From: Ruminococcus sp. AF41-9
GTDB taxonomy: Bacteria > Bacillota > Clostridia > Lachnospirales > Lachnospiraceae
Length of the DNA: 50,927 bases
Assembly (NCBI RefSeq): GCF_003477525.1
Contig: NZ_QUDO01000028.1
Span: 1-50,927 of the forward strand
Direction: 5' to 3'
The notes under the pieces are model-generated. The model did not search any database, had not been told where the DNA came from, and saw only the letters and a program-made list of their open reading frames with translations. The position numbers were made by a program, and so were the translations under genes. The first letter of the stretch is position 1, and every line of letters starts with the position of its first letter. Shown here piece after piece: positions 17,546 to 26,617 of the stretch.

Positions 17546-18097
17546 ATGGATGAGAGAATTCAGAAATATGAAGACAAAATGAAAAAGACACTGTCAAGCC
17601 TTGAGAGCGAACTGGCTACAATCCGCGCAGGACGTGCAAATCCGCATATTCTTGACAAACTGACTGTAGATTATTATGGAGCACCGACACCACTTCAGCA
17701 GGTAGCTAACATCACTGTTCCGGAAGCTCGTATGATCCAGATCCAGCCATGGGAATCCAGCCTGATCAAAGGAATCGAGAAAGCAATCCTTACTTCTGAC
17801 CTTGGATTAAACCCAAGCAACGATGGTAAAGTGATCCGTCTTGTTTTCCCTGAACTGACAGAGGAACGCCGTAAAGAACTGGTAAAAGACGTAAAGAAAA
17901 AAGGGGAAGCTTCCAAAGTTGCAGTCCGTAACATCCGCCGTGATGCAAACGATGCATTTAAGAAACTTGCAAAACAGGATGTATCTGAAGACGAGATCAA
18001 AGAGCTTGAAGATAAGATTCAGAAGAGTACAGACAAATATATTAAAGAAGTTGATGCGGCAGTGGATGCAAAGAGCAAGGAAATCATGACCGTATAA
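17546..18097 (+). CDS. frr: Ribosome recycling factor
   Basis: A 183-residue RRF that splits post-termination ribosomes together with EF-G. Conserved stretches include [17 protein letters not shown] and [16 protein letters not shown] near residues 25-60, [34 protein letters not shown] and [15 protein letters not shown]. Family-typical length. It sits 46 nt after pyrH as usual in Firmicutes, and is followed by a terminator, so the genes from uppS onward may also have separate expression. Confidence 0.97.
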   Translation: MDERIQKYEDKMKKTLSSLESELATIRAGRANPHILDKLTVDYYGAPTPLQQVANITVPEARMIQIQPWESSLIKGIEKAILTSDLGLNPSNDGKVIRLVFPELTEERRKELVKDVKKKGEASKVAVRNIRRDANDAFKKLAKQDVSEDEIKELEDKIQKSTDKYIKEVDAAVDAKSKEIMTV

Positions 18098-18110
18098 GGG
18101 AAACGAAAAG

Positions 18111-18139
18111 GAGAGCTCCATGATGCGGGCTCTCTTTTT
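18111..18139 (+). terminator. Rho-independent terminator after frr
   Basis: GAGAGC (18111-18116) pairs with GCTCTC (18129-18134), followed by TTTTT, 14 nt past the frr stop. Confidence 0.75.
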
Positions 18140-18193
18140 GTCTGAATGAAGAATATCAGAATTGCTGTTTGCTGATAATATCCCGCGAAATTT

Positions 18194-18222
18194 GTTATTT
18201 TGAGCGTGGAGCGAACAGTAAT
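18194..18222. repeat. Diverged copy of the 27-bp dyad repeat
   Basis: GTTATTTTGAGCG...GAACAGTAAT lies between frr and uppS. It keeps the outer GTTA/CAGTAAT ends and the GGAGCGAACAG core of the family, with two inserted bases. Confidence 0.5.
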
Positions 18223-18265
18223 ATATCCGGCAGGAGAAAAAGAATAAGAAAAGGAAAGCAAAAAT

Positions 18266-18973
18266 ATGAATGTACCAAATCATATCGCCATTATTCTGGA
18301 TGGCAACGGACGCTGGGCGAAAGCCAAGGGAATGCCAAGAAGTTACGGACATGTAAAAGGCTGTGCAAATCTGGAAACCGTATGCGATTACATGAAAGAG
18401 CTTGGCGTAAAATATGTGACTGTCTATGCATTTTCCACAGAGAACTGGAAACGCTCCAAAGATGAGGTAGACGGCCTGATGAAGCTGTTTCGCAGCTACC
18501 TTAAGAAATGTATCAAACTGGCAGACAAGAATAAAATGAGAGTCCGCGTGATCGGAGAGATTTCCGCATTTGACCAGGATATCCAGGACAGTATCGTCCG
18601 TCTGGAAGAGTATTCCCAGAAATATGATGAAATCTATTTCCAGATCGCATTGAACTACGGCAGCAGGGATGAAATGGTAAGAGGCATCCGCAAGCTTGCG
18701 CAGGATGCCATTGACGGAAAGATCAGACCGGAGGATATCACGGAGCAGAGTTTCGGTAATTATCTGGATACCGCAGGAATCCCTGATCCTGACCTGATGA
18801 TCCGCACAAGCGGAGAATTACGTCTCTCCAACTTCCTGTTATGGCAGATGGCATACACAGAGTTTTATTTCACAGATGTGGCATGGCCGGATTTCAACAA
18901 GGCAGAGCTGGTGAAGGCCATTGAGAAATATAACCAGAGAGACAGAAGATACGGCGGAGTGAAGGAGGAGTAA
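18266..18973 (+). CDS. uppS: Isoprenyl transferase (undecaprenyl diphosphate synthase)
   Basis: A 235-residue cis-prenyltransferase that builds undecaprenyl diphosphate, the lipid carrier for cell wall synthesis. Motifs are HIAIILDGNGRWAKAKG with the catalytic Asp near residue 12, YAFSTENWKRS near residue 55, FQIALNYGSRDE near 128 and DLMIRTSGELRLSNFLLWQ near 175. The next gene starts 4 nt after the stop, indicating one operon with cdsA. Confidence 0.96.
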   Translation: MNVPNHIAIILDGNGRWAKAKGMPRSYGHVKGCANLETVCDYMKELGVKYVTVYAFSTENWKRSKDEVDGLMKLFRSYLKKCIKLADKNKMRVRVIGEISAFDQDIQDSIVRLEEYSQKYDEIYFQIALNYGSRDEMVRGIRKLAQDAIDGKIRPEDITEQSFGNYLDTAGIPDPDLMIRTSGELRLSNFLLWQMAYTEFYFTDVAWPDFNKAELVKAIEKYNQRDRRYGGVKEE

Positions 18974-18977
18974 TAAG

Positions 18978-19772
18978 ATGTTTAAGACAAGGCTCTTAAG
19001 CGGAATCCTGCTGGTGATCATTGCCCTTGCTACCATTATCAGTGGCGGCTATGTACTGTTTTTTACACTTCTTGCAGTTTCCCTGATCGGAATGTGGGAA
19101 TTGTACCGGGTAATGAAAGTGCAGGATGAGAAATGCAGTCTGCTGGCAGCAGCCGGCTATGCAGGTGCAATACTTTATTATGCGGCTGTTTTACTGGACT
19201 TTGAGAGATATGGAGTCCTGGCGATCATTTTCGGACTGGTCATGATCATGTTTGTTTATGTATTTACCTATCCGGCTTATCAGGCAGTTCAGGTGATGCC
19301 GACACTCTTTGGAATCGTGTATGTGGCAGTGATGCTGTCCTTCATTTACCTTACCAGATGTCTTCCGGGAGGAAAGTTCCATGTATGGCTGATCTTCCTG
19401 TGTTCCTGGGGCTGTGATACCTGTGCGTACTGTGTGGGAATGCTTATCGGCAAACATAAGATGGCACCTGTATTAAGTCCGAAGAAATCCGTGGAAGGAG
19501 CAGTCGGCGGTGTAGTCGGTGCTGCACTTCTGGGAATCATCTACGCAGCAGTCACCAAAGGACCGATCGTTGAATATGCTGTAATCTGTGCAGTAGGTGC
19601 ACTCATTTCCATGGTAGGCGATCTGGCAGCTTCTGCGATCAAGAGAAATCAGGGGATCAAAGATTACGGAAAACTCATCCCGGGACACGGCGGAATCCTT
19701 GACCGCTTTGACAGCGTGATCTTCACAGCACCGGTTATTTATTTCCTGTCAATTATGATGATCCACGCATAA
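18978..19772 (+). CDS. cdsA: Phosphatidate cytidylyltransferase
   Basis: A 264-residue membrane enzyme that makes CDP-diacylglycerol for phospholipid synthesis. It has about seven hydrophobic segments, and the C-terminal CDP-alcohol signature SAIKRNQGIKDYGKLIPGHG followed by GILDRFDS near residues 215-242. Start ATG follows GGAGGAG. It overlaps nothing but is tightly spaced behind uppS. Confidence 0.95.
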   Translation: MFKTRLLSGILLVIIALATIISGGYVLFFTLLAVSLIGMWELYRVMKVQDEKCSLLAAAGYAGAILYYAAVLLDFERYGVLAIIFGLVMIMFVYVFTYPAYQAVQVMPTLFGIVYVAVMLSFIYLTRCLPGGKFHVWLIFLCSWGCDTCAYCVGMLIGKHKMAPVLSPKKSVEGAVGGVVGAALLGIIYAAVTKGPIVEYAVICAVGALISMVGDLAASAIKRNQGIKDYGKLIPGHGGILDRFDSVIFTAPVIYFLSIMMIHA

Positions 19773-19836
19773 GCATAAAGAGATATTGCCGGACTCAGGA
19801 TGAGCAGTAATAACAGAAGAAATCTGGTTATCTGGT

Positions 19837-19863
19837 GTTACCGCACACGGAGGGAACAGTAAC
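19837..19863. repeat. Variant copy of the 27-bp dyad repeat
   Basis: GTTACCGCACACGGA...AACAGTAAC between cdsA and dxr. The right half matches the other copies; the left half has drifted. Confidence 0.55.
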
Positions 19864-19951
19864 TATCCGATTTTACTGTCAGGAAAGCATTTGTGTTATC
19901 ATTACTACTATATATAACTGTTATAACTGTATATATGAAAGGGTTTTATCT

Positions 19952-21094
19952 ATGAAAAAAATAGCAATTTTAGGTTCTACAGGTTCCATCGGAACGCAGA
20001 CCTTAGACGTAGTCCGGGCAAATGATGACCTGGAAGTGGTCGGTCTTGCAGCCGGAAGCAATGTAGAACTTCTGGAAAAACAGATCCGTGAATTTCACCC
20101 GAAACTGGTCGCAGTCTGGAAAGAAGAAGCAGCCAGAGATCTGGAAGTGAGAGTCCGTGATCTGGATGTAAAAATTGTCAGCCAGATGGGTGGACTGATC
20201 GAACTTGCCAGAATGGAAGAATCCGACATTCTGGTGACTGCCATTGTGGGAATGATCGGCATCCGTCCTACCATGGAGGCCATTCTTGCAGGCAAGGATA
20301 TTGCACTGGCAAACAAGGAAACTCTGGTCACAGCCGGACACCTGATCATGCCGCTGGCAAAGCAGTTCGACGTACAGATTCTGCCGGTAGACAGCGAACA
20401 CAGTGCCATTTTCCAGGCACTTCACGGGGAAAAGAGAGAGCAGGTACATAAACTGCTGATCACTGCATCCGGCGGACCTTTCCGCGGAAAGAAAACCGCA
20501 GACCTTAAGAACGTAACTCTGGAAGATACCCTGAAACACCCGAACTGGGTTATGGGTCAGAAGATTACAGTAGACTCCGCCACACTGGTAAACAAAGGTT
20601 TGGAAGTGATGGAAGCCAGATGGCTGTTTGACGTGGACCTGGATCACATTCAGGTGGTAGTTCAGCCGCAGAGCATCATCCATTCCATGGTAGAATTTAA
20701 AGATGGTGCCGTGATCGCACAGCTTGGAACTCCGGATATGAGACTTCCGATCCAGTATGCTTTATGCTACCCGGACAGAAGATTCTTAAAAGGTGACAGA
20801 CTGGATTTCCATATGCTGAAACAGATCACTTTCGAAGAACCGGACAGAGAGACATTCAAGGGCCTTCCGATGGCAATCGAGGCAGCACGGGCAGGCGGCA
20901 GTATGCCGACCGTCTTTAATGCGGCAAACGAACTGGCAGTGCGTAAATTCCTTCAGAGAAAGATCGGATTTCTGGATATTTACGAGATTATCGGGCAGTC
21001 TATGAGCAGACATACCGTGGTAGATCATCCGGATCTGGATCAGATTCTGGAGATCGAGAAAGAAACTTATCAATGGATCGAAAGCAGGTGGTAG
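19952..21094 (+). CDS. dxr: 1-deoxy-D-xylulose-5-phosphate reductoisomerase
   Basis: This 380-residue enzyme makes 2-C-methyl-D-erythritol 4-phosphate, the first committed step of the MEP isoprenoid pathway. The NADPH site GSTGSIGTQTLDV is at the start, NKETLVTAG near residue 125, and the substrate and metal site DSEHSAIFQ near residue 148, ASGGPFRG near 180 and LVNKGLEVMEARWLF near 215. The ATG at 19952 matches the family start (MKKIAILGSTGS). A longer upstream frame has no support. It feeds the same lipid-carrier pathway as the upstream uppS. Confidence 0.96.
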   Translation: MKKIAILGSTGSIGTQTLDVVRANDDLEVVGLAAGSNVELLEKQIREFHPKLVAVWKEEAARDLEVRVRDLDVKIVSQMGGLIELARMEESDILVTAIVGMIGIRPTMEAILAGKDIALANKETLVTAGHLIMPLAKQFDVQILPVDSEHSAIFQALHGEKREQVHKLLITASGGPFRGKKTADLKNVTLEDTLKHPNWVMGQKITVDSATLVNKGLEVMEARWLFDVDLDHIQVVVQPQSIIHSMVEFKDGAVIAQLGTPDMRLPIQYALCYPDRRFLKGDRLDFHMLKQITFEEPDRETFKGLPMAIEAARAGGSMPTVFNAANELAVRKFLQRKIGFLDIYEIIGQSMSRHTVVDHPDLDQILEIEKETYQWIESRW

Positions 21095-21095
21095 A

Positions 21096-22391
21096 TTGAA
21101 AATTATTATTGCAATTATCATATTCAGTGCGATCATTCTCTTCCATGAACTGGGACATTTCCTTCTGGCAAAGAAAAACCACATCGTGGTTACGGAATTT
21201 TCCCTTGGAATGGGACCGAGAATCCTGAGCACAGAGAAAAACGGCACCCGGTATTCGTGGAAACTTCTTCCCATCGGCGGTTCCTGTGCCATGCTGGGAG
21301 AGGACACAGACGAAGAAGATGAGCCGGGAACCTTTAACAGTGCTTCTGTGTGGGGCAGAATCTCTGTGGTTGCGGCAGGGCCGGTTTTTAACTTTATTAT
21401 GGCGTTCGTACTGTCTGTGATCATTGTGGGTGTGATGGGTTATGAGCCGTCCACTGTTACTTCTGTAAAAGAAGGTTCTGCGGCTGAGACAGCAGGATTA
21501 CAGGAAGGCGATGTGATCACCAGTTATCAGGGCTATCATATTGACCTGGGAAAAGACCTCTATGTGTATTCTTACCTTAATGAGCTGAAAGAAGGAGACA
21601 CTATCCATCTGACAGTCAGACGTGACGGAGAGAAGAAGGAGATTTCCTATCAAACAGATACAAATTTCCGTTACCTTCTGGGATGCAACTTCAACAGTGA
21701 CGACAGTTCTGCGATGACTGTGGAATCCGTTATGGAGGGAATGCCTCTTGAAGCGGCCGGAGTGCAGGCTGGCGATGTGATCACTTCCATCAACGGAACT
21801 GCGATCAGCAATGCAGAGGATTACCAGAACTACATTCAGGAGAATCCTCTTACCGGAAAACCGGTACAGCTTACCTATACCCGTGACGGAAACGAGTATG
21901 AGATCACTGTAACTCCACAGGAATACCGCACCCCGGATTCCGGATTCACCTATAATATTTACTGCCAGAAGACCAGCGGACTGAACGTGCTGAAATATGG
22001 TGTTGTGGAAGTCAAATATATGGTCCGCACAACCATCCTCAGCCTGAAAGAACTGGTGACAGGCAAACTGGGAATGAAAGATTTAAGCGGCCCGGTCGGT
22101 GTGGTGGATGCCATTGGAACCACCTATGAAGAAAGCAAGAGCGAAGGCCCGATGATCCTGTGGATGAATATGTTAAATATGGCAGTGCTCCTTTCCGCAA
22201 ACCTCGGCGTGATGAACCTGCTTCCCCTTCCGGCACTGGACGGCGGACGTCTGGTATTCCTCATCGTTGAAGTCATCCGAAGAAAACCGATCAACAGACG
22301 GATTGAAGGAATGGTGCATTTTGCAGGGCTGATGTTCCTGATGGTGCTGATGGTATTTGTCATGTATAATGATATTGTAAGAATCTTTTAA
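21096..22391 (+). CDS. rseP: Site-2 metalloprotease RseP (regulated intramembrane proteolysis)
   Basis: A 431-residue intramembrane zinc protease of the S2P family. Zinc ligands are in HELGH near residue 17, in the first membrane helix, with the distal aspartate in PALDGGRL near residue 370. Two PDZ-like regions lie between (VKEGSAAETAGLQEGDVI near residue 124 and MEGMPLEAAGVQAGDVI near 215). The frame begins with TTG directly after the dxr stop with AGCAGGTGG as ribosome site, implying coupled translation. Family members cleave anti-sigma factors and signal peptide remnants; the local substrate is unknown. Confidence 0.93.
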   Translation: MKIIIAIIIFSAIILFHELGHFLLAKKNHIVVTEFSLGMGPRILSTEKNGTRYSWKLLPIGGSCAMLGEDTDEEDEPGTFNSASVWGRISVVAAGPVFNFIMAFVLSVIIVGVMGYEPSTVTSVKEGSAAETAGLQEGDVITSYQGYHIDLGKDLYVYSYLNELKEGDTIHLTVRRDGEKKEISYQTDTNFRYLLGCNFNSDDSSAMTVESVMEGMPLEAAGVQAGDVITSINGTAISNAEDYQNYIQENPLTGKPVQLTYTRDGNEYEITVTPQEYRTPDSGFTYNIYCQKTSGLNVLKYGVVEVKYMVRTTILSLKELVTGKLGMKDLSGPVGVVDAIGTTYEESKSEGPMILWMNMLNMAVLLSANLGVMNLLPLPALDGGRLVFLIVEVIRRKPINRRIEGMVHFAGLMFLMVLMVFVMYNDIVRIF

Positions 22392-22491
22392 AAATTCAGG
22401 CAGAAATGTTCAGGAAGATTTTCCGGAAAGATTCAGGCACGATACATCAGTAAATCTGTAAAAGATAAAAAGACAGAAGAATAAGAAAATG

Positions 22492-22534
22492 ATGACAGGT
22501 TTCAAATAATGATATGGAGACCTGTCATTTTTTT
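22492..22534 (+). terminator. Rho-independent terminator after rseP
   Basis: ATGACAGGT (22492-22500) pairs with ACCTGTCAT (22520-22528), followed by a run of T. It ends the pyrH-to-rseP cluster. Confidence 0.85.
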
Positions 22535-22631
22535 GCCTTGATTTATAAGCAGATGCGTAGGGACGATATGGATTTTTGGAATATTTTTTGATATATTTAT
22601 AAATAGTGATTCAGCATGATGACGTGTGAAA

Positions 22632-22766
22632 ATGGAAAATCAGAAGAAAGTAACAAAGGAAGAAATGAGTGAAATAATGGACAAGAAGGAAATGAATAAA
22701 GAAAAGAAAATTCTGAGGTATGGAATTGTGTGCTATCTGAAACGATGCAAGGTGGTTATGGAGTAG
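22632..22766 (+). CDS. Possible small protein of 44 residues (doubtful)
   Basis: A small frame between two terminators encodes a Lys/Glu-rich peptide starting MENQKKVTKEEMSEIMDKKE and ending in a more hydrophobic, basic part (YGIVCYLKRCK). There is no clear ribosome binding site, and composition alone is weak evidence. It is listed because the 550-nt gap between rseP and the next gene holds nothing else apart from the two hairpins. Confidence 0.2.
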   Translation: MENQKKVTKEEMSEIMDKKEMNKEKKILRYGIVCYLKRCKVVME

Positions 22767-22789
22767 AAAACAGGAGTAAAGCAGGAGTA

Positions 22790-22835
22790 AAGCAGGAGAA
22801 TGTATTCCGTTTGGGAATAGGTTCTTCTGCTTTTT
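22790..22835 (+). terminator. Rho-independent terminator
   Basis: A long stem: AAGCAG, GAGAA and TATTCC on the left pair with GGGAATA, TTCTT and CTGCTT on the right, followed by TTTT. It lies about 110 nt before the UbiD-like gene and would insulate it from upstream transcription. Confidence 0.75.
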
Positions 22836-22941
22836 GAATTGCAGTTGCCCGTTTGAAAATGGTATTTTATCTATTGGAAAATATCAGGCATGATCGTTTC
22901 TGGTCTGTCTGGATGAGATAAAACAGGGAGGAATAAGTAAG

Positions 22942-23745
22942 ATGAAAAACGTGGAAGTCAATGACCTGCGTTCTGCCATTGAGATGCTGGAGTCGATTCC
23001 GGGACAGCTTGTGGAGACGGATGTGGAAGTAGATCCGAATGCGGAATTATCAGGCGTATACAGACATGTAGGTGCCGGTGGAACTGTAGAACGTCCGACA
23101 CAGGAAGGTCCGGCTATGATTTTTAACAATGTAAAAGGTCATGAAGGTGCCAGAGTAGCTATCGGTGTTTTATCCAGCAGAAAGAGAGTTGGATATTTGC
23201 TGGGAGAGGACCCGATCATGCAGACCTGTATCGGACCAAGCGAGGAACACGTTTCCATGGCAGGTATTCCTACAGAGGCAAGTATCCTTGCAATGGTTGA
23301 CAAGGCACTTCCGGGCAAATGCCTGAATGTATACAATGCTTCTTTTGGCGGTGGAAAATATGTGACGATCATGCAGTTTAAGAAAACAATGCCATCAGAT
23401 GAAGGACGTCAGCGTCAGGCTGCACTGCTTGCATTCTCTGCTTTTGCGGAACTGAAGCATGTGATCCTGGTTGATGAAGATGTGGATATTTTTGATATTA
23501 ACGATGTGATGTGGGCGATGACAACAAGATTTCAGGCAGATGTTGACCTGATCACCATTCCGGGTGTACAATGTCATCCGCTGGATCCGTCCAATAATCC
23601 GGCTTATCATCCGGGAATCCGTGAGCGCGGTGTTGCATGTAAGGCAATCTTTGACTGCACCGTACCATTCGATCAGAAAGACCGTTTCCAGAGAGCGAAG
23701 TTCATGGATGTAGACCCGAAACACTGGCTGCCGGATATGTTCTGA
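22942..23745 (+). pseudogene. UbiD-family decarboxylase with large in-frame internal deletion
   Basis: Both ends are clear UbiD family (prenylated-FMN-dependent (de)carboxylases of aromatic or unsaturated acids). The N-terminus has LRSAIEMLESIPGQLVETDV and GPAMIFNNVKGHEGARVAIG. The C-terminal half has MQTCIGPSEEHVSMAGIPTE, MPSDEGRQRQAALLAFSAF and HVILVDEDVDIFDINDVMWA. Family members have roughly 450-490 residues; this has 267. The join is at about 23203-23214, where GYLLGEDP passes straight into IMQTCIGP. From knowledge of the family, about 200-220 residues are missing. They include the central prFMN-binding and catalytic Glu/Arg region. The frame is kept, so a stable but inactive protein is possible. 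Confidence 0.75.
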
Positions 23746-23862
23746 TCTGACTGCCGAAGCTGCTGTCAGATTACAGACAGACGGTAAAACAAGACAAATT
23801 TCAGGCAGATGTCAGAAATGCGGCATCTGCCTGAAATCAGGTAAAGGAGAGAGAAAAAAGTT

Positions 23863-24593
23863 ATGCCTATTGGAGTAATTATCAACGCATTATCCGTGGT
23901 CATCGGCGGAATCCTGGGAGCCTTGTGGGACATAAGTTAAGTCCGAAATTCAAGGCGGACATTACCCTGGTATTCGGTGTATGTTCCATGGGAATGGGAA
24001 TCAGTACGATCGGTCTGATGGAAAATATGCCGGCGGTTATTTTTTCCATTGTAATTGGTACAGGAATCGGCCTTGCCATTCACCTTGGGGAAAGGATCAA
24101 TTCCGGTGCAGGTGCCATGCAGAGAGTGATCAGCAAATTTATCAAAAACTCAAATTCAGAGCTTTCTGAGGATGAGTTCATGAATACACTGGTGACGATC
24201 ATTGTTTTATTCTGTGCCAGCGGAACAGGAATTTATGGCTCCATTGTATCAGGAATGAGCGGAGATCATTCTGTACTGATCTCAAAGTCCATTCTGGATC
24301 TGTTTACAGCAGCTATTTTTGCATGCAGCCTGGGAATGGTGGTATGTATGATTGCAATTCCGCAGGTGATCATTTTCCTGATCCTGTTTTTTGCGGCAAC
24401 AGCGATTTTCCCGCTGACGACACCGTCAATGATCAATGACTTTAAGGCATGCGGCGGATTCCTTATGCTGGCAACCGGATTCCGTATGGTGAAGCTGAAA
24501 AATTTCCCGACAGCGGATATGATACCTGCCATGGTGCTGATTATGCCGATGTCATGGTTCTGGGTTACCTATGTACTTCCGCTGGTATCCTGA
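23863..24593 (+). pseudogene. DUF554 family membrane protein, frameshifted
   Basis: The ATG at 23863 (after AAAGGAGAG) begins the family N-terminus MPIGVIINALSVVIGGILGA, then the frame stops at 23938. The continuation GHKLSPKFKADITLVFGVCS runs in another frame from about 23925 to 24593. A single missing base near 23923-23927 (TTGTGGG where TTGTTGGG is expected) explains it. Repaired, the protein has about 243 residues and six to seven membrane helices. DUF554 (YdfK-like) proteins are putative membrane transport proteins of unknown substrate. It is 117 nt after the UbiD remnant, possibly the same operon. Confidence 0.75.
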
Positions 24594-24674
24594 TATTTTT
24601 GTGAGTCAGGTCAAGCGGATATTCGCAATCCGCTTCGCTACTTGCTCATAATCAAATAACTGCTCCGCAGTTTA

Positions 24675-25361
24675 TCAGGAAATTTTATTTTTGGCAAAGT
24701 CCCAGAATAATTTTCCGGCAGGAGAAAGCTGGCGGCAGTCGTTGCAGGCGAGGGTGATGGTACTGACAAAATCCTCTTTCAGAGGGATGATCACTACGCC
24801 GGAATGATGGAGATATTCGACTGCATGCTGCATCAGCAGGGAAATCCCGTGTTTTTTGTTCACAAGGTCAAGAATATTATCCATGTGTGTGCCTGTGTAG
24901 ACAACCCTTGGTTCAAAACCCTTCTGCCGGCAGATTTCCGTGATCTTATCATAATGCAGAGGGGATTTGCTCAGAAGAAGCAGATTTTCGTTTCTCAGTT
25001 CGGAGACGGAGATCTGCTTCTTTTTACTCAGTAGATGATTCCGGGGAACAACTGCTGCCAGACGGTCATCGTAGAAGGAAAGACTCTGGCAGGACGCATC
25101 CAGATATTCTTTGCGGGTGAAAATAAAATCGCATTCGTGGTCTTTGAGCCGGGAGCAGATGTGAGTGGTTTCGGTTTCTTCAATCTGCAGTTTGATATTG
25201 GGATGTGCGGTCTGAAAATCTGTCAGCAGACCGGTGATATCATATTGTGCCATAACCGGGATGCTGGCGATTGTCAGAGTGTCTTCTTTCTGAAGCTGGT
25301 AACCGGCGACTGTGTGAATCAGATTTTCATAATTCTGCGCGATTGCACGGGCGTCTTTCAA
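24675..25361 (-). pseudogene. LysR-type regulator lacking its DNA-binding domain
   Basis: About 228 residues match the effector-binding domain of LysR-type transcription regulators: LTIASIPVMAQYDITGLLTDFQ at the start, DFIFTRKEYL, LAAVVPRNHLL, and a second subdomain with GISLLMQHAVEYL. The linker-helix end KDARAIAQNYENLI is present at the N-terminus, but the winged HTH of about 60 residues that should precede it is not found. Upstream, the minus strand breaks up at an in-frame TGA and a short shifted stretch near 25365-25430. It converges on the UbiD/DUF554 genes and once may have regulated them. Confidence 0.7.
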
Positions 25362-25556
25362 TACCAGTTTTCAGAGTATCGGAGGGATTTTTAAGCCTGC
25401 TTTTTGAACGCTGACTGGGCAGGTGGTTAAATATAAGTGGGACATGGACATAAAATATGAAAGATGTTATAATTTTTTTCAGATAAGAAATTCTACAATC
25501 AAAACAGGTTATGTAAAATAATCTGAAAATATTATGCATGAAGTGGAGGAATTTAA

Positions 25557-25772
25557 ATGTCTGATATCGTAAATCTTTCTTCTGTATCCGAGAGAAAGGG
25601 AAAATTAAATAAGCTGTATGAAAACCTGGAAGAATTGAAAAACCAGTTTTCAGAAATTATTGATAAGTATGAGGAAGAAGAAAGTGGAAGCAGAGATGTA
25701 GATACTCTGATTGAAGCACTGGATGCACTGGAAGATGCAGCAGAAACGATTGCAGATGTGCTGGAAGGGTGA
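25557..25772 (+). CDS. Small acidic coiled-coil protein, unknown function
   Basis: A 71-residue protein starting after GGAGG. It is rich in Glu, Asp and Leu with heptad-like spacing (LYENLEELKNQFSEIIDKYEEEE and IEALDALEDAAETIADVL) and predicted to be almost entirely helical. No family recognised. It stands 63 nt ahead of a nucleotidyltransferase/HEPN toxin-antitoxin pair in the same direction and could belong to that operon, but this is only position. Confidence 0.6.
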   Translation: MSDIVNLSSVSERKGKLNKLYENLEELKNQFSEIIDKYEEEESGSRDVDTLIEALDALEDAAETIADVLEG

Positions 25773-25835
25773 TTTCCGGCTGTTGTATTTGCCGGGATGT
25801 GGATACCTGGATGAAATCTGAATCTGGAGGGATGT

Positions 25836-26195
25836 ATGGAAATGTTGACATGTATCGGGTCACAGCGTCAGAGAAATGCAGCAGAATATGCTTTAAAAGT
25901 GATTCAGTCGTCCTGTATAAAACCATATATTAAAACGATATATCTGTATGGAAGCTGTGCGCGTGGAGAAGAAAAATACAGCAGCGATGTTGATCTGTTT
26001 CTGGAACTGTCAGAATCATTTCTTTCCAGACCGGAACTTAAAAAGTATCTCTATCTGTTAAAGTCTGAAGTTTCTTCGGATGAACTGGATGACGCAGAGA
26101 CGGATTTGAAAATCGTAGTAGGGGATGAATGGAAAAAAAATAAAATGCTGTATTATGCAAATGTGCGAAAGGAAGGAATTCAGATATGGCCTTAA
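25836..26195 (+). CDS. MNT-type nucleotidyltransferase (antitoxin of HEPN pair)
   Basis: A 119-residue minimal nucleotidyltransferase. The signature is LYGSCARGEEKYSSDVDLFLEL near residues 36-57, with the GS motif and the DxD metal-binding aspartates; the third acid is probably in DLKIVV near residue 92. Such proteins pair with HEPN RNases, and some neutralise them by AMPylation (known for the MntA/HepT family). The following HEPN gene begins 10 nt before this stop, so the two are coupled. Confidence 0.82.
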   Translation: MEMLTCIGSQRQRNAAEYALKVIQSSCIKPYIKTIYLYGSCARGEEKYSSDVDLFLELSESFLSRPELKKYLYLLKSEVSSDELDDAETDLKIVVGDEWKKNKMLYYANVRKEGIQIWP

Positions 26196-26617
26196 GCAGT
26201 TACTTTGATTTTGCAGAAAATGATTTTCAATATTTCAAGGCTTCATATGATGCGGGAATCGTTGCAAATATGATGGGTGCTATGGCACAGGGAATATGCG
26301 AAAAATATATGAAACATCTGATTTCAGAATACTATAAACCAGATGATGCCATGCGGCAGAAGGATTTTGAGAATATTCTGCGTACCCATAGCCTGAACAG
26401 ACTGATGAAATTTTTAAAAGGGAATATGGGATTGGAGTTTTCGAAAGATACGCAGTCACATATGAAAATGATAGATGGTTTTTATTTTTCAACCAGATAT
26501 CCCGGTGATGACAGTATAGAGATAGATGGTGATGATGTGGAAACCTGCAATGAAGCTATAGAGTTGTGCAGGGGAGAAGTCCTGGAATTTGAGAAAGGAT
26601 TAAAAAAAGGCAAATAA
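26186..26617 (+). CDS. HEPN domain protein (putative toxin of MNT/HEPN pair)
   Basis: A 143-residue all-helical protein resembling HEPN domains. It contains YFDFAENDFQYFKASYDAGIV and an ICEKYMKHLISEY helix near residue 38, and a helix with RTHSLNRLMKFL near residue 70. The canonical HEPN catalytic RxxxxxH is not obvious, so it may be a non-catalytic or substrate-binding HEPN variant. The overlap with the nucleotidyltransferase gene supports a toxin-antitoxin or nucleotidyl-transfer module. No phage or plasmid gene is adjacent. Confidence 0.72.
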   Translation: MALSSYFDFAENDFQYFKASYDAGIVANMMGAMAQGICEKYMKHLISEYYKPDDAMRQKDFENILRTHSLNRLMKFLKGNMGLEFSKDTQSHMKMIDGFYFSTRYPGDDSIEIDGDDVETCNEAIELCRGEVLEFEKGLKKGK

